NCBI GenBank assembly: GCA_946558465.1 | Contig: CAMNTM010000003.1 | Location: 124,001-188,000, forward strand | Source: an uncultured Lachnospiraceae bacterium | Lineage (GTDB): Bacteria > Bacillota > Clostridia > Lachnospirales > Lachnospiraceae | Length of the DNA stretch: 64,000 nt | Direction of reading: 5' to 3' | Shown: positions 17,409 through 26,006 of the stretch, in pieces | How positions within the stretch are numbered: position 1 is the first letter of the stretch | Layout: every line of letters starts with the position of its first letter | Position numbers and translations under genes: made by a program | The notes under the pieces: generated by a model | Seen by the model: only the letters and a program-made list of their open reading frames with translations | What the model was told of the DNA's origin: nothing | The model's database searches: none

Positions 17409-18392
17409 ATGGCCAGCATCCAAGATGTAGCAGAACTCGCCGGCGTTTCCGTTGCAACCGTATCACGGGTAATGAATAACTCCAACAACGTGTCTCCAAA
17501 ATCAACCCAAAAGGTTCAGGCCGCAATAGAAAAACTAAATTACAGTCCAAACTGGGCAAGTAAGAATCTGCGTTCAAAAAAATCAAATATGATTCTTATT
17601 GTTATCCCCGAATTTTCGAATCCATTCTGGGGTGATATTTTAGACGGCATGGATCAGGAGGCCCAGCGAAATCATTATAAGCTCATCATCACAACCTCGC
17701 ACGGCAGTGTCGACCAGGAACGCAGTGCATTATCTATGCTAAAGCAGCAGCAGGCGGACGGCGCTATACTGCTGTCTCCCGTGCTTACACAGTCAGAGCT
17801 CGCCGGAATTGACTCCAGACACCCGATCGTACAGTGCTGCGAGTACACAGAAAACAGCACGCTCCCTCATGTCAGCATTGACAATTATACCGCTTGTTAT
17901 GAGGCTGCCGAGCATTTGATACGAATGGGGCATAAAAAAATAGCCATGATAAGCTCTACGAATCATTTCTCTTCGACCACACAGCGCGAACTTGGCTTTC
18001 ATAAGGCACTCCTGCAATACGATATTGCACTTCCTGAAAATTATCTGCTCAGAGGAAATTACTCCTTTGGCAGCGGATACGAAAAGATGCGGCTCTTATT
18101 ATCAAATCCTGTGCCGCCATCTGCTGTGATTGCCATCTCCGATACTGTCGCAGCAGGCTGTCTGGCTGCAATCGACAGCTGCGGCCTGTCCTGCCCGAAG
18201 GATATCTCTGTGATAGGCTTTGATAATATTCAGCTGTCTACGATGATTCATCCGAAGCTGTCTACCATAAGCCAGCCACGGAACCAGCTTGGAGTTACTG
18301 CTGTGCAGATGCTGTTAGATCGCCTGAATGGAAATATGGACAGCAGGCAGATATTTCTGCCTCACGAGCTTGTTATTCGGCAGTCTTCATAG
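17409..18392 (+). CDS. LacI-family transcriptional regulator
   Basis: A 327-residue repressor or activator. The N-terminal helix-turn-helix reads IQDVAELAGVSVATVSRVMN, followed by the hinge (NWASKNLRSKKSN). A periplasmic-binding-type sugar domain occupies residues 60-325, ending with VIGFDNIQLSTMIHPKLSTI, which is typical. It has its own promoter and a strong GGGAGG site. The likely targets are the isomerase and transporter genes on either side, now partly deleted. The effector is not identifiable. Confidence 0.93.
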   Translation: MASIQDVAELAGVSVATVSRVMNNSNNVSPKSTQKVQAAIEKLNYSPNWASKNLRSKKSNMILIVIPEFSNPFWGDILDGMDQEAQRNHYKLIITTSHGSVDQERSALSMLKQQQADGAILLSPVLTQSELAGIDSRHPIVQCCEYTENSTLPHVSIDNYTACYEAAEHLIRMGHKKIAMISSTNHFSSTTQRELGFHKALLQYDIALPENYLLRGNYSFGSGYEKMRLLLSNPVPPSAVIAISDTVAAGCLAAIDSCGLSCPKDISVIGFDNIQLSTMIHPKLSTISQPRNQLGVTAVQMLLDRLNGNMDSRQIFLPHELVIRQSS

Positions 18393-18408
18393 AGCTGCTT
18401 GTTTATAT

Positions 18409-18456
18409 AAAAAGCCAGGAAGGCTGGCAGATTACTGCCTGCTTCCCTGGCTTTTA
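18409..18456. terminator. Bidirectional terminator between LacI and SDR genes
   Basis: A long near-perfect stem (AAAAGCCAGG... against ...CCTGGCTTTT, about 20 bp with a mismatch or two) lies between two converging genes, with A-runs and T-runs on the respective outer sides. This is a standard intrinsic terminator usable from both strands. Confidence 0.85.
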
Positions 18457-18487
18457 TTATATCATATGTCTAACCGTGCTCGGATTA

Positions 18488-19288
18488 TTATGGTCTCTGT
18501 CCCATACCGCCTTCAAGGGTAAGCGTCTCGCCACTCATATACTTGAAGTCCGGAGAAGCCAGCTGTACGCATACGCGTCCGATTTCCTTTTCGGAATCTC
18601 CGTAGTGGCCCATCGGCGGCATCTTTACATTTGCCTTAAATGCGTCAGGATATGCCTTTTCGAAGTTCTCAAGCTGTGCAGTCCATGCAAGCGGACAAAT
18701 GATATTAACATTGATTCCATCCTTACCCCACTCATTTGCCGCCACTCTTGTAAGTCCGCGGACACCTTCCTTTGCCGCTGCATACGCACATTGTCCGAAG
18801 TTGCCGAAGAGCCCTGCACCAGATGCAAAGTTAATAACCGTTCCCTTTGTCTCTGCAAGATGCGGATAGCAAGCCTTCATGTAATAGAAGGTTGCATATA
18901 GTCCAGAATAAAGCGCCAGATCAAACTGCTCTGTGGTATGGTCAGTCAGAGTTACTCCTGAAGCAGAAGCCTGTGCATTATTAATCAGCACATCGATACG
19001 TCCAAATTCATCCATTGCCTGCTTTACAACATTCTGTACAACAGCTTCATTGTCTGCCCCTGCAGATACGTCTGCCTGAACAGCCAGGACCTTAATTCCA
19101 TAAAGTCTTTCCAGCTCTTCCTTTGCATCCTCTAATTTCTTAACATTACGTCCGGTTATAACAAGGTTCGCTCCCTCTTTTGCATAAGCTGTGGCAATTC
19201 CATATCCGATAGAACCACATCTTCCGTCGCTTAATACCGAACGTCCTCCTCCTGTAATAATAGCTGTTTTACCTGTTAAAAATCCCAT
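18488..19288 (-). CDS. Short-chain dehydrogenase/reductase (SDR)
   Basis: This 266-residue NAD(P)-dependent oxidoreductase has an extended nucleotide loop: after IITGGG come about ten extra residues before the GSIGYGIA turn. The NNAQAS stretch, catalytic Ser in FASGAG and YAAAK dyad are all present. The ATG at 19288 has AAAGGAG eight bases upstream; the upstream ATG at 19318 lacks one. Closest by length and motifs are sugar-alcohol or hydroxysteroid type SDRs, but the substrate cannot be assigned. It follows the restriction gene in the same direction after 70 bases. Confidence 0.88.
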   Translation of the reverse strand: MGFLTGKTAIITGGGRSVLSDGRCGSIGYGIATAYAKEGANLVITGRNVKKLEDAKEELERLYGIKVLAVQADVSAGADNEAVVQNVVKQAMDEFGRIDVLINNAQASASGVTLTDHTTEQFDLALYSGLYATFYYMKACYPHLAETKGTVINFASGAGLFGNFGQCAYAAAKEGVRGLTRVAANEWGKDGINVNIICPLAWTAQLENFEKAYPDAFKANVKMPPMGHYGDSEKEIGRVCVQLASPDFKYMSGETLTLEGGMGQRP

Positions 19289-19358
19289 GTCTATCTTCTC
19301 CTTTCTAATATTTTCCATAGTATAAAAATATCACTTTTTTAAATAGAAAACAAGTCTG

Positions 19359-21083
19359 TCAAAATAGAATCTCCTCATTATAATCAAACAGCCTGAAACT
19401 GTCCTCATAGCTCAATCTTCCTGATTTAATCTCTTCTGCCAGAAGGAGAAGATTCCTGGAACTAACTGCTCCGCCATTGACCTTTGTACGTCTCTGGATA
19501 TTTTCAAGTCTGTCCTTAAAGCCTCCTGTAAATCTGCCGGAGACAAAAGCATATCGGAACTTTTCAACCCTGCTGTCAAAAATCTCCCACCATTTATTGG
19601 GGTTTATATTTTTATCTCTTGTTACATTTTCCTCAAGATACCGGCACATCTCGTCTGCCTGCTTAATCGGCAGAGAATATCCGGCTGCATACGCTTTATT
19701 ATCTATAATCAGCCCGTTTGTACCGTAAAATACACAGACATCCGGCTTTCTTGCATTTCCAAGTCTCGCCCCCTTAAACTTTAATTCCGCGGTTAAAAGC
19801 TCTGCCGTCTGAATCTCATAATCCCGATTGGACTTTCCGTCAAACCCCAAATCCATCAATATAAGATAATGATGGTCTACATGATTCAGTCGTTTTCTCA
19901 CTTCCTCCTTAAATAAAGTTATATTAGACTTGGTAATCGCGCCTCCTGCTTTTCCCTTTGGTATCTCCAAGCCGATAATCTCATCTGTAATTCTATAAGA
20001 GCTTCCTTTCTTCTGAACATTCAGGCCGATATTAATAAAACTTCTCAAATCGTCCAGAATCGTTTCCTCTAGCTCTAAGATACCCTTTGTACTTAAAAAT
20101 TCTATAATTTCCTGTACAGTTCTATAATCTCCCTGTATATACTGAATCATATACGTCCGGCGATTCCTCAGATAGTCTTTATCCGGCGCTTTTGTCGCCA
20201 GCATATCCCACATGACTCGTTTCGGGACTCTGGGAAATTTTGAAGTACCTGAAGCATATTTTAATACATTTCTTCCTCGGAGGGTAAGCTGATAAGCCTG
20301 CCCAAGCACTTCCTTATACTCTCTCCCTCCACTTCTTACAGCCACCTCCTTACTGGCCTGCTCTACCCAGCGCATCTGTTTAAGCCAGCTGCAGATAGTT
20401 CTTACATATTTATCGCTCGTCCCCTCTGTATCCTGTAAAAGAATTCTTCTCTCTTCATCACTCTCCGCCTCCTTAAGTCCCCGGATAACCATATGCTGTG
20501 GAATCGACGTAAAACCTGCCTCGCCGATAAAACCAAGCTGAGCTCCGATCTCAAACTTCGTCATATGCTCTCCATTCGATAAAAGATGCAGAATCCTGCA
20601 TACCGGAGGATAAGACATAAATGCCTTCGTCAAGACATCTGTTTCCTGCACGCTGCCCCTCACACTCTCTGCAAACCGACGCCCTTCTTCAGAAATAGAG
20701 CATCTATCCTTTTCTCTGTCATAATTTAAAAATCCTACGCTCACTGCCCACCTAAGATAAGAATCTGCCGGCCAGTCGCTTTGATATTCCTTTCTCTGAC
20801 CGGGAAGAGCTGCCTGTATAATACCAGAACAAGGCGCCGTACCCCTCGTATATCCCTTCGGTGTACCCTTACCCTTAAGATGCACATACGGTATTCCATT
20901 CTCTGACTTTGCAAGCTCCCTTATAAACACATCCCGCCCGTTCTCCTTAGAAATCAGACGCGGGATCGTTTTGCTCCGAAGCTCTTTATTCACTTTAGAA
21001 CCAGCGACGAATACCTCTACTACCTTTTTCAGATTTTCTATTATGTACGCTTCCTGCACCCAGCCAAATGTCCTTACTGCCAT
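19359..21083 (-). CDS. FokI-type type IIS restriction endonuclease
   Basis: A 574-residue homologue of R.FokI, recognisable along its length from memory of that protein. It starts MAVRTFGWVQ like FokI's RTFGWVQ. It shares TSDKYVRTI, GFTSIPQ, FPRVPKRVMWDMLA and the C-terminal nuclease domain. The nuclease core is D448 (KPD), D461 and K463 (DNK; DTK in FokI). The FokI dimerisation pair is conserved as QADEMCRY (Asp477, Arg481). The enzyme should bind an asymmetric site, likely GGATG, and cut outside it. The ATG at 21083 has AAGGAGG six bases upstream. Methyltransferases at 21158 and 22009 are its partners. Confidence 0.93.
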   Translation of the reverse strand: MAVRTFGWVQEAYIIENLKKVVEVFVAGSKVNKELRSKTIPRLISKENGRDVFIRELAKSENGIPYVHLKGKGTPKGYTRGTAPCSGIIQAALPGQRKEYQSDWPADSYLRWAVSVGFLNYDREKDRCSISEEGRRFAESVRGSVQETDVLTKAFMSYPPVCRILHLLSNGEHMTKFEIGAQLGFIGEAGFTSIPQHMVIRGLKEAESDEERRILLQDTEGTSDKYVRTICSWLKQMRWVEQASKEVAVRSGGREYKEVLGQAYQLTLRGRNVLKYASGTSKFPRVPKRVMWDMLATKAPDKDYLRNRRTYMIQYIQGDYRTVQEIIEFLSTKGILELEETILDDLRSFINIGLNVQKKGSSYRITDEIIGLEIPKGKAGGAITKSNITLFKEEVRKRLNHVDHHYLILMDLGFDGKSNRDYEIQTAELLTAELKFKGARLGNARKPDVCVFYGTNGLIIDNKAYAAGYSLPIKQADEMCRYLEENVTRDKNINPNKWWEIFDSRVEKFRYAFVSGRFTGGFKDRLENIQRRTKVNGGAVSSRNLLLLAEEIKSGRLSYEDSFRLFDYNEEILF

Positions 21084-21157
21084 GCATTTCCTCCTTACCT
21101 CCAATATTTCGCCCGCTAATACAATGCTGCATCTATTTTTAACAATGCAGTACTGTA

Positions 21158-22009
21158 TTAATAATTTGTAATCAGTACTTCTCTTGTAACATTTTTCTTG
21201 TTATTTGCCTGATAGTTACAGTTATCATAATTGAAATTTATTCTGTGCATATGATAGCCCCCGTCACTTTTCCAGTCTATCAGCGCCTGATGCCTCTTTC
21301 CTTTATGGTGGGACACGTTCGACAATGCAAATTTCACTCCCTGGCGGTTCATCTGATCAAGCAGTGCAAAAAGCCTTACATCATCACTGCTGCTCCAGCC
21401 CTTAAATCCCCTTTTTCCGTCATTATAGCTTCCGCAGGTCAAAAGATAGGGCGGATCTGCATAGACAAAATCTCCCGGCCCCAGCCCGGATAAATCAAGC
21501 ATCGTAAAATCCGATGATTCAAATTCTATAGCATCAAGTCTGTCAAACATCCGAATTAAATTCTCCCGCATCACATCACTAAAGCAGCTCCTGCCGGCCC
21601 CGAAAGGATTGTTATATTCATGAGCTGCATTAAACCGAAATTGATAATTAAAGCTATAGCACATCAGCACATACAGATCCAGCGCATTTCCTGATGTATT
21701 ATAATAGTCACGGAATTCCAGATATGCCTCCTTATTTTCCTTAGAAAGACTGCGCGCTCTTATCGTCTCGTCAATATAATACAAGGTCTCCTGAAGCCCG
21801 CGTTCCCGAAATGCCTTGAATATATCTATCACATGATAATTGATATCATTGGCAATAATATGTTCCGCCGCTGTATTCACAGCGACATCTCCCCCTCCGC
21901 AGAACAAATCAACCATCGTATGTATCCGCTTTGGGAACCATCTCTGTATCTGTCCGATAATTCTATATTTATTTCCAATATAATTCATTGGTGACTTGAT
22001 ATATTCCAT
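21158..22009 (-). CDS. Adenine-specific DNA methyltransferase, M.FokI C-terminal-domain type
   Basis: A 283-residue N6-adenine methyltransferase matching the second domain of M.FokI. It starts MEYIKSPMNYIGNKYRI. The SAM-binding motif I is DLFCGGGDVAVN, the catalytic motif IV is YADPPYLL, and the FokI-like SYNDGKRGFKGW follows. In M.FokI this domain methylates one strand of the recognition site. Here it is a free-standing protein. Its ATG at 22009 shares a base with the stop of the upstream gene (TGATG), with AGGAGG five bases before it, so the halves are made together. A TTG at 22012 is not the likely start. Confidence 0.93.
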   Translation of the reverse strand: MEYIKSPMNYIGNKYRIIGQIQRWFPKRIHTMVDLFCGGGDVAVNTAAEHIIANDINYHVIDIFKAFRERGLQETLYYIDETIRARSLSKENKEAYLEFRDYYNTSGNALDLYVLMCYSFNYQFRFNAAHEYNNPFGAGRSCFSDVMRENLIRMFDRLDAIEFESSDFTMLDLSGLGPGDFVYADPPYLLTCGSYNDGKRGFKGWSSSDDVRLFALLDQMNRQGVKFALSNVSHHKGKRHQALIDWKSDGGYHMHRINFNYDNCNYQANNKKNVTREVLITNY

Positions 22010-23034
22010 CAACGCCTCCTCAAAAAATATAATTGTTCCTTTAAGCCTTCCGTTTCATTCGGAATTTTATTCTTATATCTCCGATATGCATATTCATACA
22101 GACGGAAACTGTTGTCCTTACAGTACCTTGTGCATATCTGGCTGAGCTCCTCCGTTGACAGCAGTCCTTCATTATTATAGCTGATCAAAATATATTTACT
22201 GCGGCAGTCTCTTACCAGCCTTTCAAATGCTCCATACACTGCACTCTTTTTACAGAATTCACTTTTTTGTTCTTCATAATCCCTCATTCCGGTCACTCCG
22301 TGTATAGCTGGATTGTCATACCTCGCAATCGTCTCCAGAATATGATAATTAGGCAGATATTCTCTGGAATTATACGGCGGATCTGCGTACATCAAATCGC
22401 TCTTAATCCTCAAAAGCTCTGTATAATCTTTATTATAGCATTGATTCCTTCTGCCGTTTGAATAAATATCAGGCTCTGTTAATACAATGTCATTAAAGGT
22501 CCTGTCGTCCCAGTATTTCAGATATGCAGCATATATCCCGGCAATATTAGAGACGTACGGCACAGCGTTTAAAAGAGCGGACAGAAGATAATAATATCCC
22601 TTATCGTCAATCTTTCCTTCTTGATACCACCTCTCGATTGTCTGTCGGATGATATCTATCTTAACAGCATTTTTATTTTGAAAATACATCCTGTCACAGC
22701 GTTCGTTGGGAGAATAATTACTGTAAATAAAACAATCCTTTAAATCAATCTGCGCCCGCTCTAGCGTAAGCTCATTCAGATAACGGACAGGATTACGGAT
22801 ACCCAGACGCAAAAAGGAAGGTCTCCTGTTCAACCCGATAGTTCCTTTTGCGATCGCATAGCTGAAGTAGAGAAAATCATTACTTATGACCCTATAGCCT
22901 TGCTTTTTAAGGTAATCCCCCACCACAGCTGAACCCGAAAATATATCTATAACTGTGGATGGTCTCCCTATATTTTCCTGAATTACTTCATTAATCCTGC
23001 CTGTCAAAAGACTCTTACCACCAATGTAACGCAT
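22009..23034 (-). CDS. Adenine-specific DNA methyltransferase, M.FokI N-terminal-domain type
   Basis: This 341-residue methyltransferase matches the first domain of M.FokI. It has MRYIGGKSLL at the N-terminus, motif I as DIFSGSAVVGDYL and the catalytic DPPYNSREYLPNYHILETIA block, which FokI shares. It should methylate the adenine of the opposite strand to the 21158 enzyme. It is the first gene of the restriction-modification unit (M, M, R), so protection is made before the nuclease. A promoter (TTGCCA-N17-TACAAT) lies at 23088-23116. Confidence 0.93.
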   Translation of the reverse strand: MRYIGGKSLLTGRINEVIQENIGRPSTVIDIFSGSAVVGDYLKKQGYRVISNDFLYFSYAIAKGTIGLNRRPSFLRLGIRNPVRYLNELTLERAQIDLKDCFIYSNYSPNERCDRMYFQNKNAVKIDIIRQTIERWYQEGKIDDKGYYYLLSALLNAVPYVSNIAGIYAAYLKYWDDRTFNDIVLTEPDIYSNGRRNQCYNKDYTELLRIKSDLMYADPPYNSREYLPNYHILETIARYDNPAIHGVTGMRDYEEQKSEFCKKSAVYGAFERLVRDCRSKYILISYNNEGLLSTEELSQICTRYCKDNSFRLYEYAYRRYKNKIPNETEGLKEQLYFLRRR

Positions 23035-23087
23035 TTATTTTTCTCCACCTTATAAAGTTATGCAGAATCTGACTCTAAACTGTTTCT

Positions 23088-23116
23088 ATTGTATTAAAGA
23101 AACATAACTTTGGCAA
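23088..23116 (-). promoter_or_regulatory. Promoter of the restriction-modification operon
   Basis: On the minus strand TTGCCA (23111-23116), 17 bases and TACAAT (23088-23093) form a good promoter, about 54 bases before the methyltransferase ATG. It is back to back with the promoter at 23135-23163. Confidence 0.7.
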
Positions 23117-23134
23117 GACAATAAATTTTTATTG

Positions 23135-23163
23135 TTGGCAAGCATAGAAAAATTCGTTATAAT
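23135..23163 (+). promoter_or_regulatory. Promoter of the V4R/GGDEF pair
   Basis: TTGGCA (23135-23140), 17 bases and a perfect TATAAT (23158-23163) precede the V4R gene at 23209. The -35 boxes of this promoter and of the divergent one are only 18 bases apart, so the two could interfere. Confidence 0.78.
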
Positions 23164-23208
23164 ATAATAAGCTCGCTTAATATAACAGAGCAAGGAAAGG
23201 AACACCCG

Positions 23209-23745
23209 ATGGACGATAATATTTTTTTGAAAAACAGAAAAGAATTGTCTCTGGCAGATTATATGCAGGCACAGGTAAACGGCAGAGAAAATCTCGGAAC
23301 AGAACTTCCAGTTGCTGTCTATAGATTATTGGAGTATTCGATACGTGAGGAACTAACTGAACAGTTTGGAAAAGAAGAACAGATCCGCATTTTCCGAAAT
23401 GCCGGTTACCGGGCCGGAACATATTTTGCCCGGAAATACCTGGATTCGTCTTTGGAGCTGTCAGAATTCACCTCACAGCTTCAGAAGCGTCTGGAAGAAT
23501 TCAAAATGGGAGTACTGCGCATTGAAAAATTTGATGAAGATACGGGAAAGCTGGTCCTTACCGTTTCTGAAGACGCAGATTGTTCCGGGCTCCCTCTTTT
23601 AGGAGAAACCGTCTGTAACTATGACGAAGGATTTCTGGCAGGAATTCTCACCTCTTACACAGGAAAGCCTTACACTGCAACAGAGGTAAACTGCTGGGCA
23701 ACCGGAGACCGAGTATGCCGGTTCCGGGCGGATATAGATGAATGA
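23209..23745 (+). CDS. V4R (4-vinyl reductase) domain protein
   Basis: This 178-residue soluble protein has a C-terminal V4R domain (about residues 95-175), a small-molecule-binding fold found in chlorophyll and aromatic-compound sensors. The conserved pattern of Cys in SEDADCSGLP, Cys in ETVCNYDEGFLAG, and the closing EVNCWATGDRVCRF is present. The N-terminal part is helical. Its last bases overlap the next gene, a diguanylate cyclase, which suggests it senses a ligand, or binds metal or lipid through its cysteines, and feeds into c-di-GMP signalling. The ligand is unknown. Confidence 0.85.
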   Translation: MDDNIFLKNRKELSLADYMQAQVNGRENLGTELPVAVYRLLEYSIREELTEQFGKEEQIRIFRNAGYRAGTYFARKYLDSSLELSEFTSQLQKRLEEFKMGVLRIEKFDEDTGKLVLTVSEDADCSGLPLLGETVCNYDEGFLAGILTSYTGKPYTATEVNCWATGDRVCRFRADIDE

Positions 23746-23762
23746 AGGAGAGTGGCGCGAAG

Positions 23763-25016
23763 ATGGATACGAATAAGAACTGCGAGCTTTTATTTGAATA
23801 CCTGCGGGGTATTCTTTATGATTCATGGATAGAACACTTTGAAGTCAGTGAACTGAGTGAACCATATCAAAATCTGGGACGAGGGCTTCAATATCTGCAG
23901 AATGCAGTAAATGAACTGGTTTTATATTCGGCAGAGCTTTCAAAGGGAAATCTGTCAATAGAATTTCCAAAGGAATATAATTTTCTGTGCGAAAACCTGA
24001 AAAATCTTCATGCAAACCTAAACCACCTTACATGGCAGGCCCAGCAGGTCGCCAAAGGAGATTATTCCCAGCATGTAGCTTATCTGGGGGAATTTTCCAC
24101 TGCATTTAATGAGATGACAAAACAGCTTAAGGAACGAGAAGAGCTTCTTACCGAGGCCGCCGAAAAAGCAGAACGCCGGGCAGAAATGATCGAGGGCTAC
24201 AATGAACTCTTAGTAGAAATGCTCAGCAAGCGAAAGGAATGGCTTCTTGTTGTGGATAAAGACAGTAAAGAGATTATATACTGCAATAAGAGAAAACAAA
24301 TGGGCTCAGTAGATGACTCTTTCTGTCAAACCTGTAAACGACGTCTCCCTTTCCAATCCGAGCTGTTAAAATGGAAAAGCAAGGAACAATATAAGGTATG
24401 GGAGATGCAGGGTGAGCTTGATACTGCATACCGCGTTACTTCTTTCCAGATGGAATGGAAGGAGCGTTCCTCCTATGTGCATGTTGTAGTTGATATTACA
24501 GATGAAAAACGTAATGTCCGCAATCTTACCAACAAAGCAAACCATGATCCGCTCACAGGAATTAAAAACCGTTCTTTCTTTGAAGAATATATGGATATTG
24601 TTCTATGCGAGGAGCTGGAAGCAACACTCTGTTATCTGAAATTAGACGGTCTGGAATATGTAAATGAAACATTTGGACGTCAAGAGGGCGATTCATATAT
24701 CCAAAATTTTGTAGAAATCGTTAAGAAAAATTTCCGCGGCGGAGATACTTTCGCCCGAATCGGCGGAGATGAATTTTGTGTAGTCCTCACCGGTAATATG
24801 GCAGAATTGATGAATCGAAAGCTGGCAGAAATTCTACGAGAATTCCAGGAGGAAATTACCAGAAAATATCAGTGCAGTTTTAGCTACGGCATTGTAGAAA
24901 TCAGTGATAAAAACAATACACTGACCCTGGAAGAAATTCTTCAAAAGGCTGAGGCCATATTGCAGGAATGCAGAGATAAGAATATTGAAAAATATCCTTC
25001 CATATTTATGCTTTAA
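23763..25016 (+). CDS. Diguanylate cyclase with PAS-like region (GGDEF)
   Basis: A 417-residue cytoplasmic enzyme that makes cyclic di-GMP. Residues 1-130 are helical and HAMP-like. A coiled coil (KEREELLTEAAEKAERRAEM) precedes a PAS-like region containing CNKRK and FCQTCKRR, and residues 255-415 form the GGDEF domain. The active site RIGGDEF and the inhibitory-site motif RGGD five residues before it are present, so it should be active and feedback-inhibited. The start is set at the ATG at 23763 after AAGGAG; an ATG at 23742 overlapping the V4R stop is possible. It has no transmembrane segment, so the V4R protein may supply the signal. Confidence 0.9.
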   Translation: MDTNKNCELLFEYLRGILYDSWIEHFEVSELSEPYQNLGRGLQYLQNAVNELVLYSAELSKGNLSIEFPKEYNFLCENLKNLHANLNHLTWQAQQVAKGDYSQHVAYLGEFSTAFNEMTKQLKEREELLTEAAEKAERRAEMIEGYNELLVEMLSKRKEWLLVVDKDSKEIIYCNKRKQMGSVDDSFCQTCKRRLPFQSELLKWKSKEQYKVWEMQGELDTAYRVTSFQMEWKERSSYVHVVVDITDEKRNVRNLTNKANHDPLTGIKNRSFFEEYMDIVLCEELEATLCYLKLDGLEYVNETFGRQEGDSYIQNFVEIVKKNFRGGDTFARIGGDEFCVVLTGNMAELMNRKLAEILREFQEEITRKYQCSFSYGIVEISDKNNTLTLEEILQKAEAILQECRDKNIEKYPSIFML

Positions 25017-25036
25017 CAGAGCAGCATCAAAAACAC

Positions 25037-25074
25037 AAAAAGCTGTCCCCAAAATTGCCGGGACAGCTTTTTTT
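25037..25074 (+). terminator. Intrinsic terminator after the GGDEF gene
   Basis: AAAAGCTGTCCC pairs with GGGACAGCTTTT around a ten-base loop, followed by a run of T. This is a textbook factor-independent terminator. Confidence 0.93.
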
Positions 25075-25121
25075 GTATTTCTGATGTTTCCTATAAATTA
25101 CTCTTCTTGATAAAAACGATG

Positions 25122-25150
25122 TTGACTTTATCTTAGTAAACTGCTAATAT
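25122..25150 (+). promoter_or_regulatory. Promoter of the amino-acid ABC transporter
   Basis: TTGACT (25122-25127), a 17-base spacer and TAATAT (25145-25150) lie about 45 bases before the binding-protein ATG at 25196. Confidence 0.75.
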
Positions 25151-25195
25151 AGTAACGTGCCGTTTGCACTATATCAAACTAGAGGAGAAAATATT

Positions 25196-26002
25196 ATGAA
25201 AAAAATAACTGCATTTATATTGATGATGATTATGACGGTATTATTAACTGCCTGTCAAGATTCCGGAGCCGGGTCCGATTCCGGCGGCTCTGCACAAACT
25301 GATATGGAATACATAAAGGATAAAGGAACTCTTGTTGTCGGAGTGACTGAATACGCACCTATGGATTATAAGGATGAAAATGGTGAATGGATCGGTTTTG
25401 ATGCAGATATGGCAAAAGCATTTGCAAAAACTCTTGATGTGGAAGTCGAATTTATAGAAATCGACTGGGATAATAAGATTATGGAGCTCGAAGGCAAGAC
25501 CATTGACTGTGTATGGAACGGCATGACACTTACTCCGGAGGTAACAAGCGCTATGGATTGTTCCGATGCTTACTGCGGCAATGCACAGGTTGTCATCGTT
25601 CCTTCTGAAGATGCTGACAAATACCCTGATGCTGACAGTCTTTCAGGTTTGACCTTCGCCGCAGAGGCAGGAAGCGCTGGAGAAGGAGTGCTTCAAGAGC
25701 TTGAACTTGAATATACCTCTGTAAAGACTCAGGCCGACGCACTTATGGAAATCGCTGCAGGTACCTCTGGAGCTGCCGTTATTGACTCCAGCATGGCTGA
25801 CGCTATGGTAGGTGAAGGAACCAGCTACGCAGATCTGACTGTTGCGTGTACGCTAAACAGCGAAGAATACGGCGTTGGTTTCCGTAAAGGCTCCGATCTT
25901 GTTAAAGCTTTGAATGATTTCTTTACAGAAAGCCTTGCAGACGGAACCATGAAAAAATGCGCTGAAACCTACGAGATGCAGGACATGCTTCTGGAGAAAT
26001 AA
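25196..26002 (+). CDS. Amino-acid-binding lipoprotein, family 3 solute-binding protein
   Basis: This 268-residue lipoprotein has signal peptide MKKITAFILM with a lipobox ending LLTAC (Cys20). The family 3 fold follows, starting KDKGTLVVGVTEYAPMDYKD and GFDADMAKAFAKTL, which is characteristic of polar amino-acid receptors. The ATG at 25196 has AGAGGAG upstream; an in-frame ATG at 25157 lies too early. It heads a three-gene importer with the permease at 26007 and ATPase at 26711. The ligand may be glutamine, cystine or another polar amino acid and cannot be fixed from sequence. Confidence 0.93.
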   Translation: MKKITAFILMMIMTVLLTACQDSGAGSDSGGSAQTDMEYIKDKGTLVVGVTEYAPMDYKDENGEWIGFDADMAKAFAKTLDVEVEFIEIDWDNKIMELEGKTIDCVWNGMTLTPEVTSAMDCSDAYCGNAQVVIVPSEDADKYPDADSLSGLTFAAEAGSAGEGVLQELELEYTSVKTQADALMEIAAGTSGAAVIDSSMADAMVGEGTSYADLTVACTLNSEEYGVGFRKGSDLVKALNDFFTESLADGTMKKCAETYEMQDMLLEK

Positions 26003-26006
26003 TTTT

